DNA from: Enterococcus rivorum
Lineage (GTDB): Bacteria; Bacillota; Bacilli; Lactobacillales; Enterococcaceae
Direction: 5' to 3'
Length of the DNA stretch: 64,000 bases
NCBI RefSeq assembly: GCF_001742285.1
Contig: NZ_MIEK01000081.1
Location: forward strand, 1-64,000
The position numbers and the translations under genes are program-made. Positions 26,035 through 34,359 of this stretch are shown in pieces. Position 1 is the stretch's first letter. The number at the start of each line of letters is the position of its first letter. The notes under the pieces are model-generated. The model saw only the letters and a program-made list of their open reading frames with translations, was not told the DNA's origin and searched no databases.

Positions 26035-26832
26035 TTATGGCGTTTCTGAAATTGACCATAGAACTTCTGCTGTGTACGCTGCTTTTGTTTTAATTGCTTT
26101 TCCTGGAACGTACAATTGAACAGAACCATTTTCAATTAAGTTAGTATCTGTTGCATTAGGTGTTCCAGTTGAATCTGTTGCAGTTCCACCAGCATAGCCA
26201 GCACTGTTACCAAATTCAACAGTAAATGTACCAAATCCTTTAGTGGCTGCATCCGTTGCCATTACATCTACTTCATTTCCACTTTCAGTTAAAGTGAAAG
26301 ATGAAGCACCAGTACCTAATTTTGGAAATAGATCTTTATCTGTACCTGCACCATTAATTAATGGATTTGTATACGTCAAAGTGGATCCTGCTAATACATT
26401 CGTACCTGCTGTGAATTGTTTCGTCATTTTAGCGCTCAATTTCCAAGCAGTACGATTATCAATCCGTTTGTCAGTCACTTGAACGAAGTTTCCACGAGTT
26501 CCTTTTACTGTGCCATTTTCTTTCACTGTCACCTGTTTAGCAAAATAGGTTTGGTCAGTCGTTACCGCTTTTTGTTGCATAAATTCAAGGTTTGTCACAG
26601 CATCAACTGATAAAGTTCCCCCATCAGGATTGACTACAATGGGTTCTTCTGGATCTACTGGTTTACCAGGATCTTCTGGGTCTGTTGGTGGATTTGTTCC
26701 ATTATCCTCAATGTATTCAATATGTCCTTCACTTTTCAGACTCGTCGGGACTGCACTCGCTGTTATCGGCAAAGCAAAGTTTGCTGCTAAAATTGCTAAT
26801 AGAGCTGTTGTACCTAATACTTTCTTTTTCAT
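26035..26832 (-). CDS. WxL-domain surface protein (CscB type)
   Basis: A 265-residue secreted protein. Signal peptide KKKVLGTTALLAILAANFALPITASA, a proline-rich linker (TNPPTDPEDPGKPVDPEEP), then a WxL domain over the remaining 190 residues. The proximal motif is AWKLSAKM; the distal one, at the C-terminus, reads LWSISETP, so the usual Leu is Ile. WxL domains attach non-covalently to peptidoglycan. It is similar in length and plan to the preceding gene, which suggests a tandem duplication. Confidence 0.9.
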   Translation of the reverse strand: MKKKVLGTTALLAILAANFALPITASAVPTSLKSEGHIEYIEDNGTNPPTDPEDPGKPVDPEEPIVVNPDGGTLSVDAVTNLEFMQQKAVTTDQTYFAKQVTVKENGTVKGTRGNFVQVTDKRIDNRTAWKLSAKMTKQFTAGTNVLAGSTLTYTNPLINGAGTDKDLFPKLGTGASSFTLTESGNEVDVMATDAATKGFGTFTVEFGNSAGYAGGTATDSTGTPNATDTNLIENGSVQLYVPGKAIKTKAAYTAEVLWSISETP

Positions 26833-26860
26833 TTGTTTATTCCTCCAATTTGTTTTTTAT

Positions 26861-27658
26861 CTATGGCAACTCAGCTAATAGCCAAGTTATCACCGTTTGG
26901 TAGTTTCCTGGTTTCACATCCGTGGAACGAGGCATAAAAAAGTTTACTGCATTATTTTCATAAACTTGCTTGTTTTCAAAATTAGGATCCACAACGGCCA
27001 TACCTGATTTATCAGTAACAGGTTTTAACGTTGAACTGAGTCCGGCATCGTTTTCCTCTGATGCGCCAAATTCAATTGACCAAGTACCATACCCTTTATT
27101 TTTTTCTGCAGTTGCAAGATCATAAGTCATCCCAATCTTATCTAATTTAATGACATCCGTTTGCAGGCTAGGGGCGTACTCCTTATCTAAAATTGAATTC
27201 GCCCATAGTTTATCTAATGAAATATAGGCACCTTTTATGGAATCTCCTTTATTTGAAGTAAACATTGATTCTTGACGAACTTGCAATTTCCAACCGTCTC
27301 CAGTTGCCCGGCTATCTGTCACTTGAATAAAATTTCCACGCGCCTTTGTCGTTCCGTGAAATAGCTGAGCATGAGCTGGGTAGCTTTGCTCTTTTTTTGG
27401 CACTTTATTTCGACCAAAATTTAATTTTGGGACAAAATCTATTCGTAAATATCCTACTGTTGAAGGTGTTGGACCTGGATCAACCGGATGAATAGGCTTC
27501 TCAGGATCAACTATTTCAGTTGGCTGCAGGGACGCATCAAACTGAACGTTTCCTTGCGTAGGGAGGCTATTTGTTTCAGCAAAAGCTGGATGACTTTGAC
27601 CGATTCCTATCAAAAAAAGGATACTGAAAGAAAATAATAAATGTTTAGCGTGTCTCAT
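26861..27658 (-). CDS. WxL-domain surface protein (CscB type), second copy
   Basis: A 265-residue secreted protein of the same plan as its downstream neighbour: signal peptide ending in SHPAFA, a short proline-rich linker (EKPIHPVDPGPTPS), and a WxL domain with motifs GWKLQVRQ and, at the C-terminus, TWLLAELP. It starts four bases after the anchor-protein gene upstream. It should sit on the cell wall in a complex with the DUF916 protein. Confidence 0.9.
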   Translation of the reverse strand: MRHAKHLLFSFSILFLIGIGQSHPAFAETNSLPTQGNVQFDASLQPTEIVDPEKPIHPVDPGPTPSTVGYLRIDFVPKLNFGRNKVPKKEQSYPAHAQLFHGTTKARGNFIQVTDSRATGDGWKLQVRQESMFTSNKGDSIKGAYISLDKLWANSILDKEYAPSLQTDVIKLDKIGMTYDLATAEKNKGYGTWSIEFGASEENDAGLSSTLKPVTDKSGMAVVDPNFENKQVYENNAVNFFMPRSTDVKPGNYQTVITWLLAELP

Positions 27659-27662
27659 CTAC

Positions 27663-27989
27663 TCACTCCTCCTTTTCTTTGCGACTTTTAATAACAGAGA
27701 AAAGGAATATAATCATCACTAATACAGCGCCACTGATTGCTAGAGATCTTTTCACTACTTCCCCTGTATTAGGATATTTCCCTTTTGAACTTGGTTTGGT
27801 ACCTATTGACGAAAAGGTTACCTCTTCTGAACTAGACGCTGATGGTTCCGATTCATCAACATAAAATTCAATTCCAGCGCCTTGCCCAACTTGTCCACCT
27901 TCTGTTGCAACGCTAACTATTGGCTGTAGGAATAAAAACACACCAACAGAGATAGATAAAAAACAGACTAAAAAATGTTTTAACTTCAT
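27663..27989 (-). CDS. Small sortase-type surface protein with YPNTG motif (CscD type)
   Basis: A 108-residue protein with an N-terminal signal peptide (to about residue 30), a short Ser/Glu-rich stretch and a C-terminal sorting region: KYPNTGEVV, a hydrophobic helix (LAISGAVLVMIIFLFSV) and a basic tail. CscD proteins usually carry LPxTG. Here the first position is Tyr, so recognition by housekeeping sortase A is doubtful. It lies between the large and small WxL genes. Confidence 0.82.
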   Translation of the reverse strand: MKLKHFLVCFLSISVGVFLFLQPIVSVATEGGQVGQGAGIEFYVDESEPSASSSEEVTFSSIGTKPSSKGKYPNTGEVVKRSLAISGAVLVMIIFLFSVIKSRKEKEE

Positions 27990-28013
27990 AGGCTGATCGC
28001 CTCCTTCTCTGTT

Positions 28014-31000
28014 TTATGGTGCATCTGTTAGTTCCCACTCAATGACTGCCTTATACTTCCCAGAGGATTTCACTTCCCCACTATCTGTTTGAAGTTTCAA
28101 CCCATCACCTGATTCAGACCAAGTACTATTTACTTTGTATGGTGTATTATCTAAGTTCGTGTTGCGAGCAATTTCTTCAGCACCGGAGCTTAAGATGATC
28201 TCTTTTCCTTTGTAAACATAGCGTAAAGCCCCTGAAATTGTATTTTCCCCATTGGATAGCGGATTCGATATACGAGCCGTTAAACGCCAAGGTTTTCTAC
28301 TTGCTCGACTATCTTGAATTGTTAAGTCTCCTTGCACAGCTGTCGGCTGATTCACTCGTTGCATTTTCGGTGTTACTTTTTGTGTACCAAAATCAATTAC
28401 AGTAGGCGCTGAAACAAATTCTAAAACACCAAACACAGTTCCCCCAGGGTTATTCACAGCAAGGGTTTCCGCTTCATATATTTCATGGTCTTTGTCAGGA
28501 TTTTCCGGCCCTGGCACAAATATACCTGATTCTCTTGGTGATTCCCCAATCGCTTTCGCTTTGTTCGTAACGGTTGTTCCGACTGCTTTTTGTGTTACAG
28601 TCACTTTAAACGTAACGGTAGCTGACTCTCCAGTTGCTAAATCACCAATAGTAAAGAGTAAATCCCCATTCCCAGTCGGATTATACACATAGCTGCCGTC
28701 GACTGGATCAAGATCATTGATTTTAATACCAGTATCTGTACTATCAAAACTAGTGCCTATAGGTATAGCATCTTTTATCTTCACATTTTTCCAAACAGTT
28801 TTATAAGGAGCTGGTTTATTATTCGTTGCAGTTATTCGATAAAATAAGATATCGCCAACTTGTGTGTTATTTACCTCAACATTTTCTCGATAAGATTTAA
28901 CTGTTTTTTCCACTTTAGGTTTATCTGGTAAAACATCTTTAACTGTATATTTTGTTGCCGCCTTAAACACAGCATCTCGATAGGTGAGATCTGAGGTTGG
29001 ATTAATATTTCCAGTTGCCGTATTTGTGATTGGAGCTGCTGGATTAAGTTTGAGATCTATCTTTGGCGCATTATCTTCTAGAAAAATTTGGACAGTATCT
29101 CCTGCATTTAAGTATTTTGGAAGATTATATTGCCATGATCCATCGTCATTAACCACTCCAACTTCTACTTGTTTTATACCGTTAATATTTACATAAATTT
29201 TTGCTTTTGCCTCTGCTCCAGTACCTGTTAATTGCTTGGTCGCATTCGTTACTTCTCCAGCAGTCACTTTTGCTGGTTCTGGGGGAGTGACATCTAACAC
29301 TATCGTTGCTGTCTCTTCCCCTACACGGTAAGGCTTCAATTCATTGTTTACTATCGTTGCACGATAAGGTGTTCCTAACATATTTTGATTAGCAATTTGG
29401 AAGCCAGCTATCTCATGATTTGCTTTGTTCCAATGAACATAGCCGTCACTTTCACTTACACTAGTGTATTGATTACCAAGAGTATCTTTAAAATCAATGT
29501 ATGCTTTTCTTATATTATCTGCGTAAAGTGGTTTTACTTTTGCATTTCCGTCTTCATCGAAGGGATCACTTCCGCCAACAGCGGTATACCCAAGTAAAAC
29601 TTGACCTCGTTGACGATAATCTGCATCAGTTACTGGTGTCCATATTAATTCAGGTATGCTATTCATGCCTGAAATACGTTTGATTGTCGGACGAGTATAC
29701 TGGATAGAAAGGCTTGGATCAGTACTACTAACCCCGCCATTTGACGATGCATTTGTCACAGTAAAATTCCCAACATTCGAATAATCGTAAGTAGGCGCTC
29801 CATCCATCCCAGCTTGGTTATTCCACAAAGAAATATCTGAATTTTTCACAATAAATTGATTCGTTCCTCTATTATCAGATTCATCTGCTAGAAAAGCATT
29901 GGTGGCTGCGGTACTATTGTACATATTCCTAATATCAAACGTTTCAGGACTATCTAAAATGAACTGATTCCCTTTTGATCGACTGCTCACATTATAAGAA
30001 ATAACCCCACTATTGCTATTTCCTACAATAAATACATTAGATTTTGGCTTAAACTCATATTTCGTGTTCGTAGGATTCCCCTGTGATCCTGAGTTAATTG
30101 AATGGACTGCACCAAATTGAACGGTTGGTCTACTCCCCGCACGAGAAAGTAAATTTACAGTTGATCCTTCTTCCGCTGTAAAACTTGCGTTATCTACATT
30201 GAAATAAGCTGCTGAACCCGGCATGTTCGCATTATAAGTAGCATTTTTACCAATATTTATTTCATCGAAAAGATTATAGACTGCTGGATAGCTGGTTCCT
30301 GAAGCAGTATAATTTAAATATACAAACCCACTTTCCCCAACATCAAATCTTCTTGTACCAGTACATTGACCGTTATCATTTACACCGGTATTGTCAATGA
30401 ACCAAACGACGGAATAATCATAATCTGCATTTGTCCCTTTATAAAAAGTAAAAGGTTCGATTGACATTCCACCAGTGTAAAAATTTTCTGCACCTGTGAT
30501 AATCGTGTTATAACCATACATACTTATTTCCGCACGGTTCCCGCCAATTAGGCGACCGCCAATTCGCTGATTTTTACTCTTCTTACTTGCATCATATGGC
30601 GTATAAATATTCCCCACGCGATAACGCCACAAACCACGTTGCTGTCCATAATTCGGTCCAGGTCCCCATTCTCCTCTACCATTTACAAAAGACCAAGCGT
30701 TTCCTAAATCACCTTCGCGCGCACCATAGCCAGAATTGTTAGCAATCTGAATATCATGCATATGAAACACTGGTACGTCAGAAAATCTTTTCCCAAAAGC
30801 GGTCTGAGAAGTTAAGTCATCCACATTAATTGAACTGTTTTTCATTTCAAGTAGAAAACCTTGCCCGTCAATTTCAATGGATTCTGTTCTTTTTAAACTA
30901 GTATTCCCACCATTTGTGCCACTAGTCGGTTTGATTATGTTCCCCTCTAGAATAATTTTTGACACTGCATTATTTTCATAAGCCGCTTTGAATCCAGTAA

Positions 31001-31406
31001 AATCAAAGACGCGGACAACATTTGTTTCTGGTCGAAAATTATACTTTGTATTCCAAGCAATATTTTGTTGCCTATTTAATGCAGCATATTTTGCTTGATA
31101 CTCAGCATCAGTCATACTACCTGTAATTTTTCCATTTGCTGCTTTTGAAGATAAATAAGCGCCATCCATATACGCTTCCATCTGAGGAACCGTAATATTT
31201 TCTTGTTGATGCAATTCTTCCTCTGTTTTTGGTAAAGAACGCAATTCAGGATCAAAACTAGAGAATGTTTCCTTCTCACTGGACTGTATCGCAGAGTCTC
31301 CTTCAGAAGCTTTAATAGTATTTTCTCCTAAAAATATAGTTGTAAAAACAACAATTAGACTAAATACAATGAAAAAAAATAAATACGACCTTTTTCTAAA
31401 TTTCAT
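28014..31406 (-). CDS. Large WxL-domain adhesin-like surface protein (CscC type)
   Basis: A 1130-residue secreted protein. Signal peptide (RKRSYLFFFIVFSLIVVFTT), then a beta-helix-like region at about 120-600 of the kind seen in pectate-lyase-like bacterial adhesins, a middle region with Ig-like segments (PEPAKVTAGEVTNATKQL), a DUF11-like repeat at about 830-970 (TFKVTVTQKAVGTTVTNKA) and a C-terminal WxL domain with WRLTARI and EWELTDAP. The ATG at 31406 follows AAAGGGG; an upstream ATG adds eight residues. It is the first structural gene of the operon and probably the ligand-binding component. Confidence 0.88.
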   Translation of the reverse strand: MKFRKRSYLFFFIVFSLIVVFTTIFLGENTIKASEGDSAIQSSEKETFSSFDPELRSLPKTEEELHQQENITVPQMEAYMDGAYLSSKAANGKITGSMTDAEYQAKYAALNRQQNIAWNTKYNFRPETNVVRVFDFTGFKAAYENNAVSKIILEGNIIKPTSGTNGGNTSLKRTESIEIDGQGFLLEMKNSSINVDDLTSQTAFGKRFSDVPVFHMHDIQIANNSGYGAREGDLGNAWSFVNGRGEWGPGPNYGQQRGLWRYRVGNIYTPYDASKKSKNQRIGGRLIGGNRAEISMYGYNTIITGAENFYTGGMSIEPFTFYKGTNADYDYSVVWFIDNTGVNDNGQCTGTRRFDVGESGFVYLNYTASGTSYPAVYNLFDEINIGKNATYNANMPGSAAYFNVDNASFTAEEGSTVNLLSRAGSRPTVQFGAVHSINSGSQGNPTNTKYEFKPKSNVFIVGNSNSGVISYNVSSRSKGNQFILDSPETFDIRNMYNSTAATNAFLADESDNRGTNQFIVKNSDISLWNNQAGMDGAPTYDYSNVGNFTVTNASSNGGVSSTDPSLSIQYTRPTIKRISGMNSIPELIWTPVTDADYRQRGQVLLGYTAVGGSDPFDEDGNAKVKPLYADNIRKAYIDFKDTLGNQYTSVSESDGYVHWNKANHEIAGFQIANQNMLGTPYRATIVNNELKPYRVGEETATIVLDVTPPEPAKVTAGEVTNATKQLTGTGAEAKAKIYVNINGIKQVEVGVVNDDGSWQYNLPKYLNAGDTVQIFLEDNAPKIDLKLNPAAPITNTATGNINPTSDLTYRDAVFKAATKYTVKDVLPDKPKVEKTVKSYRENVEVNNTQVGDILFYRITATNNKPAPYKTVWKNVKIKDAIPIGTSFDSTDTGIKINDLDPVDGSYVYNPTGNGDLLFTIGDLATGESATVTFKVTVTQKAVGTTVTNKAKAIGESPRESGIFVPGPENPDKDHEIYEAETLAVNNPGGTVFGVLEFVSAPTVIDFGTQKVTPKMQRVNQPTAVQGDLTIQDSRASRKPWRLTARISNPLSNGENTISGALRYVYKGKEIILSSGAEEIARNTNLDNTPYKVNSTWSESGDGLKLQTDSGEVKSSGKYKAVIEWELTDAP

Positions 31407-31440
31407 TTTCCCAACCCCTTTGTTAGTCATTCTTTTTCAT

Positions 31441-31470
31441 ATTAATTTGCTAGACTTCTTTCAACTTATT
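31441..31470 (-). promoter_or_regulatory. Possible promoter of the WxL operon
   Basis: TTGAAA and TATGAA about 17 bp apart on the minus strand, in the 112-bp gap between the regulator gene and the large WxL gene. Confidence 0.4.
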
Positions 31471-31518
31471 CATTTTTTCCAAAAGAGCTATAGTTAAGCA
31501 TTCTTTTTCTATACTAAT

Positions 31519-32208
31519 TTAGATATTTAACCTGTAACCTTTTGACCGGACTGTTTCGATGCACTTACTATTTTTTGCATTATGTTCTAATTTTTTACGT
31601 ATATGAAAAATTGTATTTGCTACTCTATATTTTTTACCTGTTGCATTATCATTCCAAATTTTTTCGTAAATTTTCTCATAGGAAACAGTTTTTTTCAGAT
31701 TTCGATAGAGCAATTCAAGCATTTGATATTCTAACTTTGTCAACGAAATTTCGTTATTATCGATATAAAGACTCAAATTTACTGGATTTAGCTCAAAAAT
31801 ATCTCCATCTTTTTTTTGCTGTTCCTGAAATTGATTTCTTGCAACAGATAGCTTATCTAGTGCATTCTTAAGAATGATAGAAAACTCACCCGTATCTGTC
31901 GTTGCATCTTTAATTCCATTTACCCCAAGATGTAAACAAACTGTTCGTGTGGTTTTATCAATGATTTCAGAAGAGGACACTATAAAAGTTAACATACCGG
32001 GGATTTTTTTAACTTCTAATAATAATTGCAATATGTACGGTAACTCGGTAGTCTTTTGAACTTCAATTAAAAGGGCTTTGTGTTTCGTAAACCTTTCAAT
32101 ATCTTTAACATCCAACTGCTTCACTTTATATTTAGCATTCGTTTTGAATAATGTTAAATATTCATCCTTCCATACGTTGTTTAATGAAATGTATCCAACT
32201 TTGTGCAT
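31519..32208 (-). CDS. Winged-helix regulator with degenerate receiver domain
   Basis: A 229-residue protein. Residues 1-115 have the length and alternation of a receiver domain, but the phospho-acceptor position reads ALLIEVQ with no aspartate, and the acidic pair and conserved lysine are not evident. Residues 130-229 are an OmpR-type winged helix (LTKLEYQMLELLYRN, RVANTIFHIRKKL, VRSKGYRL). It probably works without a histidine kinase; none is nearby. The ATG at 32208 follows AAGGAG. Position directly before the WxL operon suggests local control, as with other enterococcal WxL loci. Confidence 0.82.
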   Translation of the reverse strand: MHKVGYISLNNVWKDEYLTLFKTNAKYKVKQLDVKDIERFTKHKALLIEVQKTTELPYILQLLLEVKKIPGMLTFIVSSSEIIDKTTRTVCLHLGVNGIKDATTDTGEFSIILKNALDKLSVARNQFQEQQKKDGDIFELNPVNLSLYIDNNEISLTKLEYQMLELLYRNLKKTVSYEKIYEKIWNDNATGKKYRVANTIFHIRKKLEHNAKNSKCIETVRSKGYRLNI

Positions 32209-32233
32209 TTCTCTTTCTCCTTGCTTTTTCATT

Positions 32234-32678
32234 TTAATCCCACTGCTTATAGCTAAAAAGATAGTTTTTTTTATTCTTTTAAAACCTTTTTACTATCTCT
32301 ATACTCAAAAAAATAGTAAAATAGAAAAGTGCGAAAAATGCTACATTATGCTTTCAAAAACAAAAGAATGAATCCAGCCACATGTTTATTTACTCTGAAC
32401 TCACTAATAATTGAACATAGAAACAGCAAAAATTCTGTATCATGTTTTTAGTTAGAACATGAAAATGTATTAAATGAGTGATTATACTAGACTTTAATAG
32501 AAGCTGACGACGCAATTGACGGCTTAAAAATAATTTCTAAGCTAAAATGTTTATAGTTACTTTTTAATCTAACTGGTATTTCTTAAAAATAATGAAACTC
32601 ACTTTGTTTAATAAAAAAAGTACTTTTAGACACATTCTGCTGCGAACTATATAATAAATAATCCATAAAAATTACTAG
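32234..32678. other. Non-coding stretch between WxL regulator and integrase
   Basis: About 440 AT-rich bases. A dyad TTTTACTAT / ATAGTAAAA lies at about 32287-32322. One copy of a 27-nt repeat (32440-32466), found inverted at 34089-34115 on the far side of the integrase gene, is also here. No ORF. Confidence 0.55.
32440..32466 (+). repeat. 27-nt repeat flanking the integrase, copy 1
   Basis: Matches the reverse complement of 34089-34115 at 26 of 27 positions. Each copy has internal dyad symmetry (CATGTTYT / AGAACATG). The pair brackets the integrase gene in inverted orientation. Confidence 0.75.
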
Positions 32679-32726
32679 AATAGATCAAATAGCCTCACTT
32701 TTTAAAGTGAGGCTATTTGATCTATT
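32679..32726. repeat. 48-bp perfect palindrome over the integrase stop codon
   Basis: Two 23-nt arms are exact reverse complements and are separated by only two bases (32702-32703). The right arm encodes the last residues of the integrase, and the stop codon lies at the centre. No strong T tract follows, so it is not a standard terminator. It may be a recombination or replication-related site. Confidence 0.85.
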
Positions 32727-33796
32727 GCTTTTCTTTCGTCGGATTCAAAAGAATGAGTATATATATCTAGTGTCATTTTTGTTGAGCTGTGACCTAATAA
32801 AGAGCTAATACTTGTAATTTTTACCCCCAATTCCAAACATCTCGTTGCAAAGCTGTGTCGCAATACATGAAATGTGGCCTCTTCTATGTTCGCTTCTTTA
32901 GCAATACGATTAAAATGATACGTCAATAACCTAGGCTCTAAGGGGTGATCCTTCTGTCCAAACACATATTCACTTTCACTGTTCCTTTGTAATTTATTTA
33001 AGCTGTCCATTAAGCTTTTCGATAACGGAATGGTTCTTTCAGAAGAAGGTGTTTTAGGCTTTTGTTCCAACAAGCTAGTATGCCCATCACCAGTAGCTAG
33101 ACGTTGGATAGTTCTCTTAACTTTTATTTTTTTGTTTACAAAGTCAATATCTACCCATTTCAGCCCACAGATTTCTCCAATTCTCATTCCAGTACCTAGT
33201 GCTAAAATAATAGGCAATCCTTTGGAATCTTGCGAAGCAATTTTTTTTATACGTTTTTGTTCTTCAAGACTTAACGCTTTTCCTTTATTCCTTACCAATT
33301 TAGGTAAAATAATTCCTTCAGTAGGATCTATAAATATTTTCGACTCACTTAGGGCTTGTTTCATACATGTTCTCAGCACTCTAAAAATAGCATGCACAGA
33401 TCCTGCAGCTAAAATGTTTTCTAATCGATAAATCAGCTCTTGGATATCTTCTGCATTTATTTTTATCAATGGTTTATTGCCCAAGCTAGGTAGTAAGTGC
33501 GTTTTCACTTTACTTTCGTAACTTATAAACGTGCTTCTCTTCACTCTGGGAGCAACCACCGAGGTTAACCAGTAGTCTGACCATGCTTCAAAATTCCCAC
33601 TAAAGTGATTTTGATGTGTTTTTTTATAATCTTCTTGCGTTCTAAAAATCATAATCATTTGATCTTTTACTTCTCGATATTTTTTTCCATAAATATATCC
33701 ATAATATATTTTTCCATCTTTTTTTCTCCCTTTTATGTAGCGGCCTTCCCAGCGACCATCTTTTCTTTTGTATATGTTTTCACCTTTCCGTGGCAT
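32702..33796 (-). CDS. Tyrosine recombinase (phage/ICE-type integrase)
   Basis: A 364-residue site-specific recombinase. N-terminal AP2-like arm-binding segment (KRKDGRWEGRYIKGRKKDGK), a core-binding SAM-like domain at about 70-165 and the catalytic domain from about 175. All six catalytic positions are present: Arg205 (GMRIGE), Lys248, His310 and Arg313 (HVLRHSF), His336 (GHSS) and Tyr346 (DIYTH). Good AGGAGGAG site. No excisionase, relaxase or phage gene lies near, so it is either a relic or acts on a small element. It lies at the right edge of the DNA that separates prkC from rsgA. Confidence 0.93.
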   Translation of the reverse strand: MPRKGENIYKRKDGRWEGRYIKGRKKDGKIYYGYIYGKKYREVKDQMIMIFRTQEDYKKTHQNHFSGNFEAWSDYWLTSVVAPRVKRSTFISYESKVKTHLLPSLGNKPLIKINAEDIQELIYRLENILAAGSVHAIFRVLRTCMKQALSESKIFIDPTEGIILPKLVRNKGKALSLEEQKRIKKIASQDSKGLPIILALGTGMRIGEICGLKWVDIDFVNKKIKVKRTIQRLATGDGHTSLLEQKPKTPSSERTIPLSKSLMDSLNKLQRNSESEYVFGQKDHPLEPRLLTYHFNRIAKEANIEEATFHVLRHSFATRCLELGVKITSISSLLGHSSTKMTLDIYTHSFESDERKAIDQIASL

Positions 33797-34305
33797 AATT
33801 CTCCTCCTCTAATCATTTCTGTTTCTGACGGCGAAACTGACGGCGAATAAAATACAAGCAATTTTACATCTTTCTATACAGCCAAATATAAATGATAAAT
33901 ACTATTCTGCCTCTCCGAAGGACAAGTTTGATATAACAGTAAGCGAGCCCTACTTCACAGTGTTTTCTTTACTTGTTAATAAAATAAAATGTGTTATTGA
34001 CAAACAAAGGCTTAAGATATATCATTGTCTTATAACGATAATAGTTCTTTTTTTTACCATAAAAACAAGTATTTCGATATAAAAAAGATTTTCATGTTCT
34101 AACTAAGAACATGAAATTTTTTATTTTTGGTAAAACAGACTTTATCAACAATCGAACCTGATAACATTCTATAAGAAAACAAATGTTATTTTTTACATAA
34201 ATTTATTCAAAATAGAAATTATGTAAAAATTAAAGTAAAAATGAACTTCACTACATTTATGTCGCAAGAAAAAAGTCAACTACCCTATTAAATAATGGTT
34301 TTAGT
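33797..34305. other. Non-coding stretch between integrase and prkC
   Basis: About 510 AT-rich bases without an ORF. It holds the second copy of the 27-nt repeat (34089-34115), whose own dyad followed by TTTTTT looks like a plus-strand terminator. I found no sequence here that repeats as a direct repeat near rsgA, so no att pair can be proposed. Confidence 0.5.
34089..34115 (-). repeat. 27-nt repeat flanking the integrase, copy 2
   Basis: Inverted copy of 32440-32466, with one mismatch. The dyad TTTCATGTTCT / AGAACATGAAA with a 5-nt loop is followed by a T run on the plus strand, so this copy could also end a rightward transcript. Confidence 0.75.
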
Positions 34306-34348
34306 AAAAAAAGTTGCCAAAACGAATATTCGTTTTGACAACTTTTTT
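34306..34348 (-). terminator. Terminator of the gmk-to-prkC operon
   Basis: A long stem (AAAAAAGTTG-CAAAACGAA pairing with TTCGTTTTG-CAACTTTTTT), T-rich on both sides, lies 12 bases after prkC. It shows that transcription now stops here and does not continue to rsgA. Confidence 0.85.
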
Positions 34349-34359
34349 AGTCAACTATT

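Noticed and set aside
26243-26903. Several plus-strand ORFs opposite the WxL genes
   Set aside because: Antisense shadows of the low-complexity WxL coding sequence; no ribosome sites.
23068-34305. att direct repeats bounding the integrase/WxL block
   Set aside because: By eye I compared both ends (23068-23366 and 33797-34305) and found no convincing direct repeat; a computed repeat search would be needed.
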